Part shown: piece by piece, positions 8,071 to 16,358 of the stretch | Position numbering within the stretch: position 1 is the first letter of the stretch | How the letters are laid out: each line of letters begins with the position of its first letter | From: Lacrimispora indolis DSM 755 | Lineage (GTDB): Bacteria > Bacillota > Clostridia > Lachnospirales > Lachnospiraceae | Direction of reading: 5' to 3' | Length of the DNA stretch: 64,000 nt | NCBI RefSeq assembly: GCF_000526995.1 | Contig: NZ_AZUI01000001.1 | Coordinates: forward strand, 496,001-560,000 | Notes under the pieces: model-generated | The model's database searches: none | Seen by the model: the letters and a program-made list of their open reading frames with translations, nothing else | Told to the model about the DNA's origin: nothing | Program-made: the position numbers and the translations under genes

Positions 8071-9567
8071 TCACGAATTTTTTACTTCTTTTATCTTTAA
8101 TTCCAAAGCTTCCACAACAGTTTTCAGCACCTTAACTCTGGCATAATACTTGCAGTTTCCCTCTACGACCACCCAGGGAGCATATGTGGTGGAGGTGCGC
8201 ACCAGCATCTCATTGACCGCAGCTTCATACTGATCCCATTTTTCCCGGTTTCTCCAGTCCTCTTCCGTGATCTTCCACTGCTTTGACGGGTTTTCCTGGC
8301 GCTCCTTAAAGCGTTTTTCCTGTTCAGCCTTATCAATATGAAGCCAGAATTTAATCACAACTGCTCCGGCATTTGCCATGTGGTTTTCCATTTCGTTGAT
8401 TTCCTGGTAAGCCTGCTTCCACTCGTTTTCACTGCAAAAGCCCTCGATCCGCTCCACCATGACCCGGCCGTACCAGGTCCGGTCAAAAATGGCGATATGG
8501 CCTGCCTTTGGCACATGGTTCCAGAAACGCCACAGGTAATGATGGACCCGTTCCAGATCATTGGGAGCCGAGGTGGGATACACCTTATAGCCCCTTGGGT
8601 CTAAATGGCTGGTAAGACGCTTGATGGCACCGCCCTTACCGGCCGCATCCCAGCCCTCAAAGCCTAATACTACGGGAATTCTCAACCGGTATATCTGGCT
8701 GTGCAGGGATTCCAGCTTTTCCCAAAGCCGTTCCATCTCCTTCTTATAATCTTCCTTTGTGATGGTCTTTGTCAAATCCACACCGGATAAGACTCCGTTC
8801 TGGTATTTCTCAGAGCGGACCGGCACTTCCTTTTCCTTTCTCTCTCCCCTTAACTCCCGCTGCCTTAAGGCATCCTCTAAGCAGTCCGCCACCTGGGTCA
8901 TGATCTTTGCGGAGGCAAAATCCCTGTCAGTGGCTTCGATGATCGTCCACGGGGCATAGTCTGTATCCGTCTTTTCAAGCATTTCCTCGCAGATTGCCAG
9001 ATAACGGCCATACTCCTTATTTCTTCGCCAGTCTTCCTTTGTCACCCGCCATTCTGTCTCCTTGGAGCTTTCAAGCTTGTTAAACCGATTCTTCTGGTCC
9101 TCTCTCGAAATATAAAGGAACAGTTTTATAATGACCATGCCGTCATCAGTAAGCTGACGCTCAAAGCTCTGGATATCATGAAAGGTCTCCGGAAGGACCG
9201 TTTCCGGGATCTTTCCTTCAAACCGTTCAATGGTCACCTGCCGGTACCAGCTTCTGTCAAAGAGGGCGATTCGTCCCTGGGCCGGAAGCTTGGTCCAGAA
9301 ACGCCACAAAAACGGGCGCATCCGCTCCTCTTCCGTTGATCTATCGTTGGCGTATACATCAAAGCCCCTGGGGTCCAGGGCCTGAATCAGGCGGTTGATC
9401 TGCGTTCCTTTTCCAGACGCTCCCATGCCCTCGAACACGATCATAACAGGAATTCCGGAATCCTTGCATTCCCGCTGCAAGAGGCCCAGCCTTTCGCTTT
9501 GCTCCTTTATTGTGTTTTTATAGGTTTTTTTGTCAATTTTTTTCGATAAATCAATTTTCTCCAGCAT
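8071..9567 (-). CDS. Polyphosphate:AMP phosphotransferase (tandem PPK2 domains)
   Basis: A 498-residue protein made of two PPK2 domains in tandem, the layout of class II polyphosphate:AMP phosphotransferases, which make ADP from AMP and polyphosphate. Domain 1 has GMGASGKG at residues 47-54 and the lid motif FDRSWYRQV. Domain 2 has GWDAAGKGG near residue 297 and FDRTWYGRV. In characterised homologues the C-terminal domain is the active one; here both Walker A motifs look intact. It follows an aldo/keto reductase by 32 nt and is probably co-transcribed with it. A role in energy or nucleotide balance under stress is inferred from the family. Confidence 0.92.
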   Translation of the reverse strand: MLEKIDLSKKIDKKTYKNTIKEQSERLGLLQRECKDSGIPVMIVFEGMGASGKGTQINRLIQALDPRGFDVYANDRSTEEERMRPFLWRFWTKLPAQGRIALFDRSWYRQVTIERFEGKIPETVLPETFHDIQSFERQLTDDGMVIIKLFLYISREDQKNRFNKLESSKETEWRVTKEDWRRNKEYGRYLAICEEMLEKTDTDYAPWTIIEATDRDFASAKIMTQVADCLEDALRQRELRGERKEKEVPVRSEKYQNGVLSGVDLTKTITKEDYKKEMERLWEKLESLHSQIYRLRIPVVLGFEGWDAAGKGGAIKRLTSHLDPRGYKVYPTSAPNDLERVHHYLWRFWNHVPKAGHIAIFDRTWYGRVMVERIEGFCSENEWKQAYQEINEMENHMANAGAVVIKFWLHIDKAEQEKRFKERQENPSKQWKITEEDWRNREKWDQYEAAVNEMLVRTSTTYAPWVVVEGNCKYYARVKVLKTVVEALELKIKEVKNS

Positions 9568-9599
9568 AAACCGTCCCTCCTTTGTCTATACAGTTAAGC

Positions 9600-10715
9600 T
9601 TAAAGCTTTGCAAACACACTTGCCACCTGGGGCATGACCTGACTGATGGTTATCATCTGCGGACACTCCTTTTCACAATGGTGACATGCCCGGCAGCCCT
9701 CTGCCTTTACTGACATGGCCTCGTATCCGGCCTTTGCCTCCCTCTCTTTATGGGCAGCAGTCATATTATAAAATGAAAAAATATCCGGGATCTCCAGGCC
9801 AAATGGACAGGGAAGACAGTAACGGCATCCGGTGCAGCCCACCAGGGCCATGGAATCAAATATCTCCTTTGCCTTTTTATAGGCCTTCTTTTCCTCTGAC
9901 TTAACCATTCCCACATGGCTGCGGTCTGCAAACACAAGGTTTTCTTCCAGCTGCCTTTCGTCGCTCATTCCGCTTAAGAGAAGGCTCACCTCAGACTGAT
10001 CCCACAAAAAATCAAGGGCGTATTCCACAGGTGACTTTTCATCAGGGAATGACTTTTTCACATGGTCCGCAGGATCCGCCAGCTTTCCTCCTAAAAGCGG
10101 TTCCATGACAACCACTGCAAGTCCCTTTTTTGCCGCGGCCTTTAATCCCTTTAATCCGGCCTGATGCTCTAAGTCCACATAATTATACTGAATCTGGCAA
10201 AAATCCCATCCATCATAATAATCTAGGATATCCTGAAATACATCATATGAATCATGGAAGGAAAATCCAAGATACTTTATTTTCCCGTCCTCTCTGGCTT
10301 TTTCCATTCGTTTTACAAGATCAAATTTTTTCACCTTGTCTTCAAAACGATCCCGGCTCAAGGCATGAAGCAGATAAAAATCAACATGGTCTGTCTGTAG
10401 CTTACTAAGCTGTTCATCCAGAACCTCATCAAAGTCCTCCGGCTTTTCAAGCTTCCATACCGGACATTTGGTGGCCAGATACGTTTTTTCCCGGTAGCCA
10501 TCCTTTAAAGCCTTGCCCACGATCTTTTCGCTCTCTCCCTGGTGGTAAGGATATGCCGTATCAATGTAGTTCACCCCTTCATCAATGGCATGGCGGATCA
10601 TGGATACCGCCCGCTTTTCATCTACCTGTTCCTCCTGAAGGATCGGAAGCCTCATGGCTCCAAATCCAAGAGCCGATACTTTTATTCCTGTTTTTCCAAA
10701 ATTACGATACTGCAT
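9600..10715 (-). CDS. Aldo/keto reductase with C-terminal [4Fe-4S] ferredoxin domain
   Basis: A 371-residue TIM-barrel aldo/keto reductase with a C-terminal ferredoxin-like part. The barrel shows NYIDTAYPYHQGESE (catalytic Asp/Tyr), ATKCPVWK (catalytic Lys) and DFYLLHALSRD (His). Two cysteine clusters near the end, CTGCRYCLPC and CRACHHCEKECP, look like iron-sulfur ligands. The reading frame extends 24 codons upstream, but the ATG at 10715 is chosen because GGGGAGG lies 6 nt before it and the protein then begins MQYRNFGKTG, as in the family. The substrate is unknown; such proteins are common in anaerobes. A promoter lies at 10771-10798. Confidence 0.88.
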   Translation of the reverse strand: MQYRNFGKTGIKVSALGFGAMRLPILQEEQVDEKRAVSMIRHAIDEGVNYIDTAYPYHQGESEKIVGKALKDGYREKTYLATKCPVWKLEKPEDFDEVLDEQLSKLQTDHVDFYLLHALSRDRFEDKVKKFDLVKRMEKAREDGKIKYLGFSFHDSYDVFQDILDYYDGWDFCQIQYNYVDLEHQAGLKGLKAAAKKGLAVVVMEPLLGGKLADPADHVKKSFPDEKSPVEYALDFLWDQSEVSLLLSGMSDERQLEENLVFADRSHVGMVKSEEKKAYKKAKEIFDSMALVGCTGCRYCLPCPFGLEIPDIFSFYNMTAAHKEREAKAGYEAMSVKAEGCRACHHCEKECPQMITISQVMPQVASVFAKL

Positions 10716-10770
10716 AATCTTCCTCCCCATACTATGTTTTGCGGTCTTTCCTGCGGCCGTTTCTATCTTT

Positions 10771-10798
10771 ATTGTACCATAATTCACATTCCTGCCAA
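10771..10798 (-). promoter_or_regulatory. Promoter of the aldo/keto reductase-phosphotransferase operon
   Basis: Minus strand: TTGGCA (10798-10793), a 16-nt spacer, TACAAT (10776-10771), with an extended -10 TGG just before the -10 box. Confidence 0.65.
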
Positions 10799-10851
10799 AG
10801 ACTTTTTTCTTAATTGGGGTAATAAATTACCATGCTCAGACGGCAAATTAT

Positions 10852-10885
10852 CCGGTTGGGGGGCGAACCCCAGGGTATCCCCCGG
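10852..10885. other. GC-rich hairpin in intergenic region
   Basis: GGGG-CGAA-CCCC (10860-10871) lies inside a wider CCGG...CCGG inverted arrangement. It sits between a terminator and the promoter of the aldo/keto reductase. The function is unknown; it may be a relic of an interspersed repeat, though it does not align well with the family described here. Confidence 0.4.
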
Positions 10886-10896
10886 AAGTCAATGAT

Positions 10897-10940
10897 ATTA
10901 AAAAGCGTTGATTCCCATTTCTTATCATGAGTATCAACGC
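10897..10940 (-). terminator. Terminator of the GH13-acetyltransferase operon
   Basis: GCGTTGAT (10905-10912) pairs with ATCAACGC (10933-10940); on the minus strand the hairpin is followed by TTTTTAA. The 20-nt loop is large, so the strength is uncertain. Confidence 0.6.
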
Positions 10941-10997
10941 CGATCTGCTTCTTATCTCTTATCCCCGGCAGATTCCTTCTTAATGGGAATCTTCACC

Positions 10998-11609
10998 TTA
11001 CCGGTAATCCTCTACATCAAATTCTCTGTCCTTAAAATAGTATTTCCGGTCGTCCTCGCTGATTTCCCGAAGCACCTTACAGGGGTTTCCCACGGCAATT
11101 GTATTATCCGGTATGTTCCTTGTCACCACACTTCCCGCCCCAATAACCACATTGCTGCCGATCGTCACACCTGGATTGATGACTGTATTTCCGCCGATCC
11201 ATACTTGATTTCCAATGGTAATGGATATTCCATATTCATAGCCTGAATTTCTGGAGTCCGGATGAACCGGGTGACCCGCAGTGTAAATGGATACGTTTGG
11301 AGCAAACATTACGTTGTCACCGATCACCACCTTGCCCACATCAAGAATGGTACAGTTATAATTGGCAAAGAAATTCTTTCCTACCTCAATGTTTTTTCCA
11401 TAGTCACAGTAAAAAGGCGGTTCAATGTGTGCATTTCCCCCTGCTTTGCCAAGGATCAGCCGGATCAGTCCGTCCATTTTATTTTCTTCTTCCGGGCTTA
11501 ATGAATTGTACGCATACAGCTTCTTTTTATTTTCCAGCCGATCCTCAGGCAGTCCATCCAGCCATGCCTTATAGGGCAGCCCTGCGAGCATTCTTTCTTT
11601 TTGATTCAT
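10998..11609 (-). CDS. Sugar O-acetyltransferase (maltose/galactoside acetyltransferase family)
   Basis: A 203-residue left-handed beta-helix acyltransferase of the LacA/Maa group, using acetyl-CoA to acetylate a sugar hydroxyl. The N-terminal Mac-type helix (KERMLAGLPY) is followed by hexapeptide repeats (for example GKNIEVGKNFFANYN, IGNQVWIGGNTVINPGVTIG). The catalytic His lies in the GHPVHPD segment. It lies 49 nt behind a GH13 alpha-glucosidase and is probably co-transcribed with it. This suggests detoxification of non-metabolised maltose-type sugars, an inference from family and context. Confidence 0.92.
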   Translation of the reverse strand: MNQKERMLAGLPYKAWLDGLPEDRLENKKKLYAYNSLSPEEENKMDGLIRLILGKAGGNAHIEPPFYCDYGKNIEVGKNFFANYNCTILDVGKVVIGDNVMFAPNVSIYTAGHPVHPDSRNSGYEYGISITIGNQVWIGGNTVINPGVTIGSNVVIGAGSVVTRNIPDNTIAVGNPCKVLREISEDDRKYYFKDREFDVEDYR

Positions 11610-11658
11610 GGTATTTCCTTTCTAACTAAGTAATCCTGCCGCTAGCTTCTCACTTGTT

Positions 11659-13323
11659 TCAAATTTCCATCACAAGGAACTGCCAGCCCTTTAAAGTTAC
11701 TTTGTCCTCATCAAGACTTACTTCCTCATAGTTATTGATCAAAACTGCCTCTGGTATCCGTGGAAGGATAATTTCCCGTGCATCTTTTTGAAAATTTCCA
11801 ATGATAAGAAGTGTTCTTGGCCCTTTCCGGCAGTAAGCCATAAGATTCTTTTCATCCTCAAGAACAGGTTCCAGGGTTCCATAGATTATGGTTTCCTTCC
11901 ACTGGGGATGTTTCCTTAACCGGATCAGCTCTTTATAGAACATGAAAACAGAATTATTACGGGAAATCTGGTCAGCCGCATTGATATTCTTATAATTCGG
12001 GTTCACCTTCAGCCAGGGAGTTCCTTCCGTAAAGCCTGCATTGGCCGACGCCTCCCACTGCATGGGAGTTCTGGCATTATCCCTGCTGTAGCGGCTTACA
12101 ATATCCAGCGCTTCTTTCGGCCCATATCCTGCCTCAAGGGCGGTCTGGTACTGGTCCAGGGTGGCAATATCATCCACTTCGTCAATGCCGGAAAAAACAG
12201 TGTTTTCCATTCCGATTTCCTGTCCCTGATAAATAAAGGGAATACCACGGAGCATAAAGTTTAAGCCGCCCAGCATCTTTTTTGCTTCCGGAGCACATTC
12301 CCCTGCGGGAAGGTAATGGCTGACCCCTCTTGGCTCATCGTGATTTTCTATGATATTGGATAAAAAGCCGGTGGTACCTACATGCTTTTGGGCAGCAAAA
12401 CAGCAATGCTTATAATCTTCCGCAGTAATCGCCCTGGCATCATACCAGCCCTTTTCACTTCCGCCGAATACGGTTTCATTAAAATCAAATTTGCTGGAAA
12501 AGTAACCATTTTCACCGATAAAGGATTCTAATTCCTCCGGTTTTTCATCAAAGACCTCTCCAACGGTAAAAGCATCATGGGGCTTAAAGCACCGGTCCCG
12601 CATCTCGCTTAAAAACTCACCGATCCCATGGGCATGGGCCAGCATTGTCTGGATGCTGCATAAACCATCTGCCCGGTCCGGCTGGTAATCCTGGAAAGGA
12701 AGGGCCTTTTTTATGTTAATGATCGCATCGATCCGGAAACCTCCTAAGCCTTTATCCAGCCACCAGTTGATATTTTTATAAATTTCCTCCCGGACAACCG
12801 GATTTTCCCAGTTTAAGTCCGGCTGTTTTTTATGGAAGGAGTGAAGATACTGTTTATTGGTACCGGGAATATCGCTCCACACGGAATTCCCGAAGTATGA
12901 ACGCCAGTTAGTAGGAGATTTTCCGTCTTTTTTCTCACGGATATAAAAGTAGTTTCCATATTCGCCATCCGGATCGGCACACGCTTTTTTAAACCATTCA
13001 TGCTCGTCGGAGCAGTGGTTTACCACCAGATCCATGACAATATACATCTCTCTTTTTTTCGCTTTTTCAATGAGTTCCTCCATGTCCTCCATGGTCCCGA
13101 ACCTGGGGTCTATGTTGTAATAATCAGCTATATCATATCCCTGGTCTGCAAGGGGTGAAACGTAGATCGGGGAAAGCCACAGGATATCCACACCCAAATC
13201 CTTCAAATAATCTAATTTACGGATGATCCCTCTTAAATCTCCTATGCCGTCTCCATTGGAATCCAGAAAGCTCTTTGGATAAATCTGATAAGCTGTTTTA
13301 TCATGCCACCATTTCTTAATCAT
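11659..13323 (-). CDS. GH13 alpha-glucosidase, Ala200 type
   Basis: A 554-residue intracellular GH13_31-type alpha-glucosidase without signal peptide. The catalytic nucleophile is Asp199 (GFRIDA), the acid/base Glu256 (TVGEVF) and the transition-state Asp329 (ENHDEPR). The residue after the nucleophile is Ala200; in studied homologues Ala there favours alpha-1,4 and Val favours alpha-1,6 bonds, so maltose/maltodextrin-type substrates are likely. The start at 13323 gives MIKKWWHDK, as in relatives, with GAGAGG 9 nt upstream; an ATG three codons earlier is possible. It is very similar to the enzyme at 59956-61626. It follows an AraC regulator by about 85 nt. Confidence 0.93.
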   Translation of the reverse strand: MIKKWWHDKTAYQIYPKSFLDSNGDGIGDLRGIIRKLDYLKDLGVDILWLSPIYVSPLADQGYDIADYYNIDPRFGTMEDMEELIEKAKKREMYIVMDLVVNHCSDEHEWFKKACADPDGEYGNYFYIREKKDGKSPTNWRSYFGNSVWSDIPGTNKQYLHSFHKKQPDLNWENPVVREEIYKNINWWLDKGLGGFRIDAIINIKKALPFQDYQPDRADGLCSIQTMLAHAHGIGEFLSEMRDRCFKPHDAFTVGEVFDEKPEELESFIGENGYFSSKFDFNETVFGGSEKGWYDARAITAEDYKHCCFAAQKHVGTTGFLSNIIENHDEPRGVSHYLPAGECAPEAKKMLGGLNFMLRGIPFIYQGQEIGMENTVFSGIDEVDDIATLDQYQTALEAGYGPKEALDIVSRYSRDNARTPMQWEASANAGFTEGTPWLKVNPNYKNINAADQISRNNSVFMFYKELIRLRKHPQWKETIIYGTLEPVLEDEKNLMAYCRKGPRTLLIIGNFQKDAREIILPRIPEAVLINNYEEVSLDEDKVTLKGWQFLVMEI

Positions 13324-13408
13324 CGTATGCAACCTCTCTTTTCTGTAGTAGCCTTATTCTACCTCGAAGAAAGAGATTTGTCTTACGCTTCTATGATTAA
13401 AAAATTCA

Positions 13409-14323
13409 CTATTTTGACTTTTCCTTGCGATATTGTAAGGGAGTCGTCCCGGTATACCTTCGAAATATTTTCAAGAAGTTTCCAAGGTTAAAAAAACCGG
13501 AGTCCAGGCATATGCTCATGACCGGGAGATTCGTGGTTTCCAGAAGGGAAATTGCCTTCCGGATCCGGTAATCATTGATGTATTCCGTGGGCGTCCTGCC
13601 AATAGCCCTTTTAAAAAAACGGCAGAAATACTGTTCGTTCATATTGGCAAGGGAAGCGAGATCACGGATATAGATCTTTTCTCTGTAATGGTTTCTGATA
13701 AAGGTAATGGAGGCTTTGATCAGTTCTACCCTCGTGTCTGTGCTGCGGTGAGAATCGGAATAAAGGTGGAATCGGAACAGCGTAGCAAGCATTTTAAGAA
13801 GGGCGGCCTTTATCTGAAGCTGGGAGATAACCGCACCTGCAACATCTCCCTGCTGCTCTAAGCCTTCCTCTCCTCCAAAGGAATCAGTCACATCGGTAAA
13901 ACAATCCAGGATGGAAGCATAAGACGGATGATCCGGGTAAAGGCATCTTGGAAAGGACAGCTCCTGGTTTTTTAAAGGATTGATCAAGTACATCTGAGCG
14001 GAGTCATAAGCTTCAAAGCTGAGAAGTCCCGGCTGGAACACGATGGCGTGCTCCTCATTAAAACTTTTGGATTCGCTGATGATCCCATGAAGCTCCCCTG
14101 GATTGATAAAAAAAATACATTCATCATGGATTTCATAGGATTCCATATTGACCAGTAAACGAAAATGTCCCTTAATAAAGTGGATCATTTCAATTTCCTC
14201 GTGCCAGTGATGCTTTACTATCATACCCTTTTGAACTGACTGTGTCCGGTAGATCCCGCAGGGGAAGGAACTGGTGCCGTGGGGACGTCCCTCTTTTAAT
14301 CTGGATTTTATCTCTGGATTCAT
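13409..14323 (-). CDS. AraC-family transcriptional regulator of the alpha-glucoside locus
   Basis: A 304-residue regulator: an N-terminal cupin-type sensor (HHWHEEIEMIHFIKG, then HDECIFFINPGELHG) followed by two AraC helix-turn-helix motifs in the last 100 residues (IYIRDLASLANMNEQYFCRFFKRAIG and the MSICLDSGFFNLGNFLKIFRRYTG segment). The ATG at 14323 is chosen because GAGG lies 6 nt upstream; longer forms start at 14335 or 14365. It is transcribed ahead of a GH13 gene and divergently from a two-component system, so it probably responds to an alpha-glucoside. The ligand is not evident. Confidence 0.9.
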   Translation of the reverse strand: MNPEIKSRLKEGRPHGTSSFPCGIYRTQSVQKGMIVKHHWHEEIEMIHFIKGHFRLLVNMESYEIHDECIFFINPGELHGIISESKSFNEEHAIVFQPGLLSFEAYDSAQMYLINPLKNQELSFPRCLYPDHPSYASILDCFTDVTDSFGGEEGLEQQGDVAGAVISQLQIKAALLKMLATLFRFHLYSDSHRSTDTRVELIKASITFIRNHYREKIYIRDLASLANMNEQYFCRFFKRAIGRTPTEYINDYRIRKAISLLETTNLPVMSICLDSGFFNLGNFLKIFRRYTGTTPLQYRKEKSK

Positions 14324-14363
14324 GATTATCCTCATTTCCCGGCTGCTTTTACGCCTTGAAGTC

Positions 14364-14386
14364 AAGCGGATATTCTCAATCCGCTT
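14364..14386 (-). promoter_or_regulatory. Perfect inverted repeat in the araC leader
   Basis: AAGCGGAT-ATTCTCA-ATCCGCTT, an 8-7-8 perfect inverted repeat. It lies downstream of the candidate promoter at 14430-14459 and upstream of the AraC gene, so it could be an operator or an RNA hairpin in the leader. Confidence 0.5.
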
Positions 14387-14429
14387 CGCTGCTTACTTGA
14401 TTCGGTTAAAAATACGGTATTTTACGTGT

Positions 14430-14459
14430 ATCATAACACAGGGAGGTAAGGGGATTCAA
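14430..14459 (-). promoter_or_regulatory. Candidate promoter for the AraC-GH13-acetyltransferase operon
   Basis: Minus strand: TTGAAT (14459-14454), an 18-nt spacer, TATGAT (14435-14430). The match is moderate and it lies in the 216-nt divergent intergenic region. Confidence 0.5.
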
Positions 14460-14539
14460 GTAAAAGCATACTGTTCAAGCGGTTGTGTTTATAGTACACT
14501 TAGAAACGTAACCCAAGCCAGAATATCAGGAGGAATACT

Positions 14540-16357
14540 ATGCTCAGACGTTTCCGAAGATTATCCTTTCAGTTCAAAATACTTCTTACTTATTTACTAT
14601 TACTTCTTTTTACTGTTGTTATTTTCGCCATCTGCTATATACAAGGAGTCTCTTCGGCTCTTACCTACAATATTGAATACATGAAACAGTCCAACCAGCA
14701 AAAAAACATGAACTTAGATATTGCCATGGGAAATAACAGCTCCTTAAACCTTCTTCATCTGATCGATCCCAAGGTCAATGTCATACTCCATGAAAAAGCC
14801 AGCAATATGTCTCCAAAAGACCGTTATGAAAGAGACTATTACATGCAGACCGTTCTTAAAATGCTCACGGTCATCAACCCCCATGTTCAAAGAACCACCA
14901 TACTGACCGCTTCAGGAGACATCTATTGCAGCATCAACAACATATCAGAGGATTACATAGAAAGCGCTTGGAAAACAATCAAAGGTGTTGATTGGAAAAC
15001 CAAGAGCCAGAAATACTACACAATCCCTTATCCCCAGAAAATAGGTAATACCGGCTATTCCCTGGTAACAGTCTGCCACCAGCTTTCAGATATCGGCCAG
15101 TACAGAGCCTATGGATATCTCCTGGCAGATTTAGATTTCGGATCCATTGCAAAAGATTTTAATTCCACGGATGCAGCCGACGGTCTGGCCTCCTCCTTTG
15201 CCATTGTATACAAAAACCAGGTCATCTATAACTCCAGAAACGCTCACATCAATCTGGAGACCGGCCTTTCAGAAAAGGAAAAACAGGAAGCCTTCCCTCA
15301 GCTGGAACAGATCGAGGCTTCGGGAAAGAGATCCGGGGAGCTTTATCTTCATGATACCCTCTGCATTGCCGCTGTCTTAAAAAATGAATCCACCGGCTGG
15401 TATCTGGTCCAGTATATCCCAAAACACCTGCTGATCAACACCAGCATGGAAAGTATGCTCAATGTCATGGCATGGGTGATGCTGATCCTGACTGCAGCCG
15501 GGATCTTAAGCTTCATATTATCCAAGCAGGTCAGCCGGCCCATTAAGGCCCTGGCACAAACCATGAGCCAGGCGAGGCAGGGAGAAGTAAAGCTTTTACA
15601 TGGATTAAAGCCAAGGGAGGATGAGATCGGCAACCTGATTGAAATCTACAATGAAATGGGAAAGAGGATCAATGACAGCATTACCAAGCTGTATATTATG
15701 CAGTTAAACCAAAAGCAGGCAGAGCTTAAAATGCTTCAGTTCCAGATCAATCCCCATTTTCTATACAATGCCTTAAACACGGTCACAGCCATAGCCCGTC
15801 TGGAAGATATTGAAGAAATCCCGGCAATCACGGAAAGTCTGTCAGATATGTTCCGCTATAACATCAAAGGGACTGACTTTGTAACCATAAAGGATGAAGT
15901 GATTCAGGTAAAGAACTATATCCGCATCCAGTCCATCCGGTTTCCTGGGCGTTTTGCGGTGGAATATGATATTCCCGTCCAATACGAAAATAATGGAGTG
16001 ATCAAATTCATCCTTCAGCCCATTGTGGAAAACTCCATTCAACATGCATTTAAGGCAAAACGGGACAAGGACTGTTTAAAGATCTCCCTATCACCGTATT
16101 TAGAAGATTATCTTATGATCTCCGTGTACGATGACGGATGCGGCATGACGGATGAGAAGATAGCGGAATTAAACCAGACGTTACGGAGTACAAAAGCCAA
16201 CGCCCTGCTGGGGGAAGACGGATCAGGCATCGGGTTAGCCAATGTAAATGCAAGGCTTAAAAACTATTATGGGGAAGATTGCGGAATTGTGGTGGAAAGC
16301 CGGTACGGAAGCTTTACCTGCATTCATATGCGGATCAGGCGAAATAAGGAGAGATAA
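14540..16357 (+). CDS. YesM-type membrane sensor histidine kinase
   Basis: A 605-residue sensor kinase of the YesM/LytS-like class common next to sugar ABC importers. The first membrane helix is at about residues 13-35, followed by a ~270-residue extracellular sensor, a second helix near 307-327 and a HAMP linker. The His_kinase domain carries the phosphoacceptor in QINPHFLYN (His about 405). The HATPase domain shows VENSIQHAF, DDGCGM and GSGIGLANVNARL. The start ATG has AGGAGG upstream. The response regulator begins 1 nt after its stop. It should sense an external alpha-glucoside or the loaded binding protein, an inference from context. Confidence 0.95.
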   Translation: MLRRFRRLSFQFKILLTYLLLLLFTVVIFAICYIQGVSSALTYNIEYMKQSNQQKNMNLDIAMGNNSSLNLLHLIDPKVNVILHEKASNMSPKDRYERDYYMQTVLKMLTVINPHVQRTTILTASGDIYCSINNISEDYIESAWKTIKGVDWKTKSQKYYTIPYPQKIGNTGYSLVTVCHQLSDIGQYRAYGYLLADLDFGSIAKDFNSTDAADGLASSFAIVYKNQVIYNSRNAHINLETGLSEKEKQEAFPQLEQIEASGKRSGELYLHDTLCIAAVLKNESTGWYLVQYIPKHLLINTSMESMLNVMAWVMLILTAAGILSFILSKQVSRPIKALAQTMSQARQGEVKLLHGLKPREDEIGNLIEIYNEMGKRINDSITKLYIMQLNQKQAELKMLQFQINPHFLYNALNTVTAIARLEDIEEIPAITESLSDMFRYNIKGTDFVTIKDEVIQVKNYIRIQSIRFPGRFAVEYDIPVQYENNGVIKFILQPIVENSIQHAFKAKRDKDCLKISLSPYLEDYLMISVYDDGCGMTDEKIAELNQTLRSTKANALLGEDGSGIGLANVNARLKNYYGEDCGIVVESRYGSFTCIHMRIRRNKER

Positions 16358-16358
16358 A

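Noticed and set aside
10852..10885. GC-rich hairpin as a sixth copy of the interspersed repeat
   Set aside because: It lacks the GCTTTT loop and the TTTCCTTATTAC entry, so it was not included in the family.
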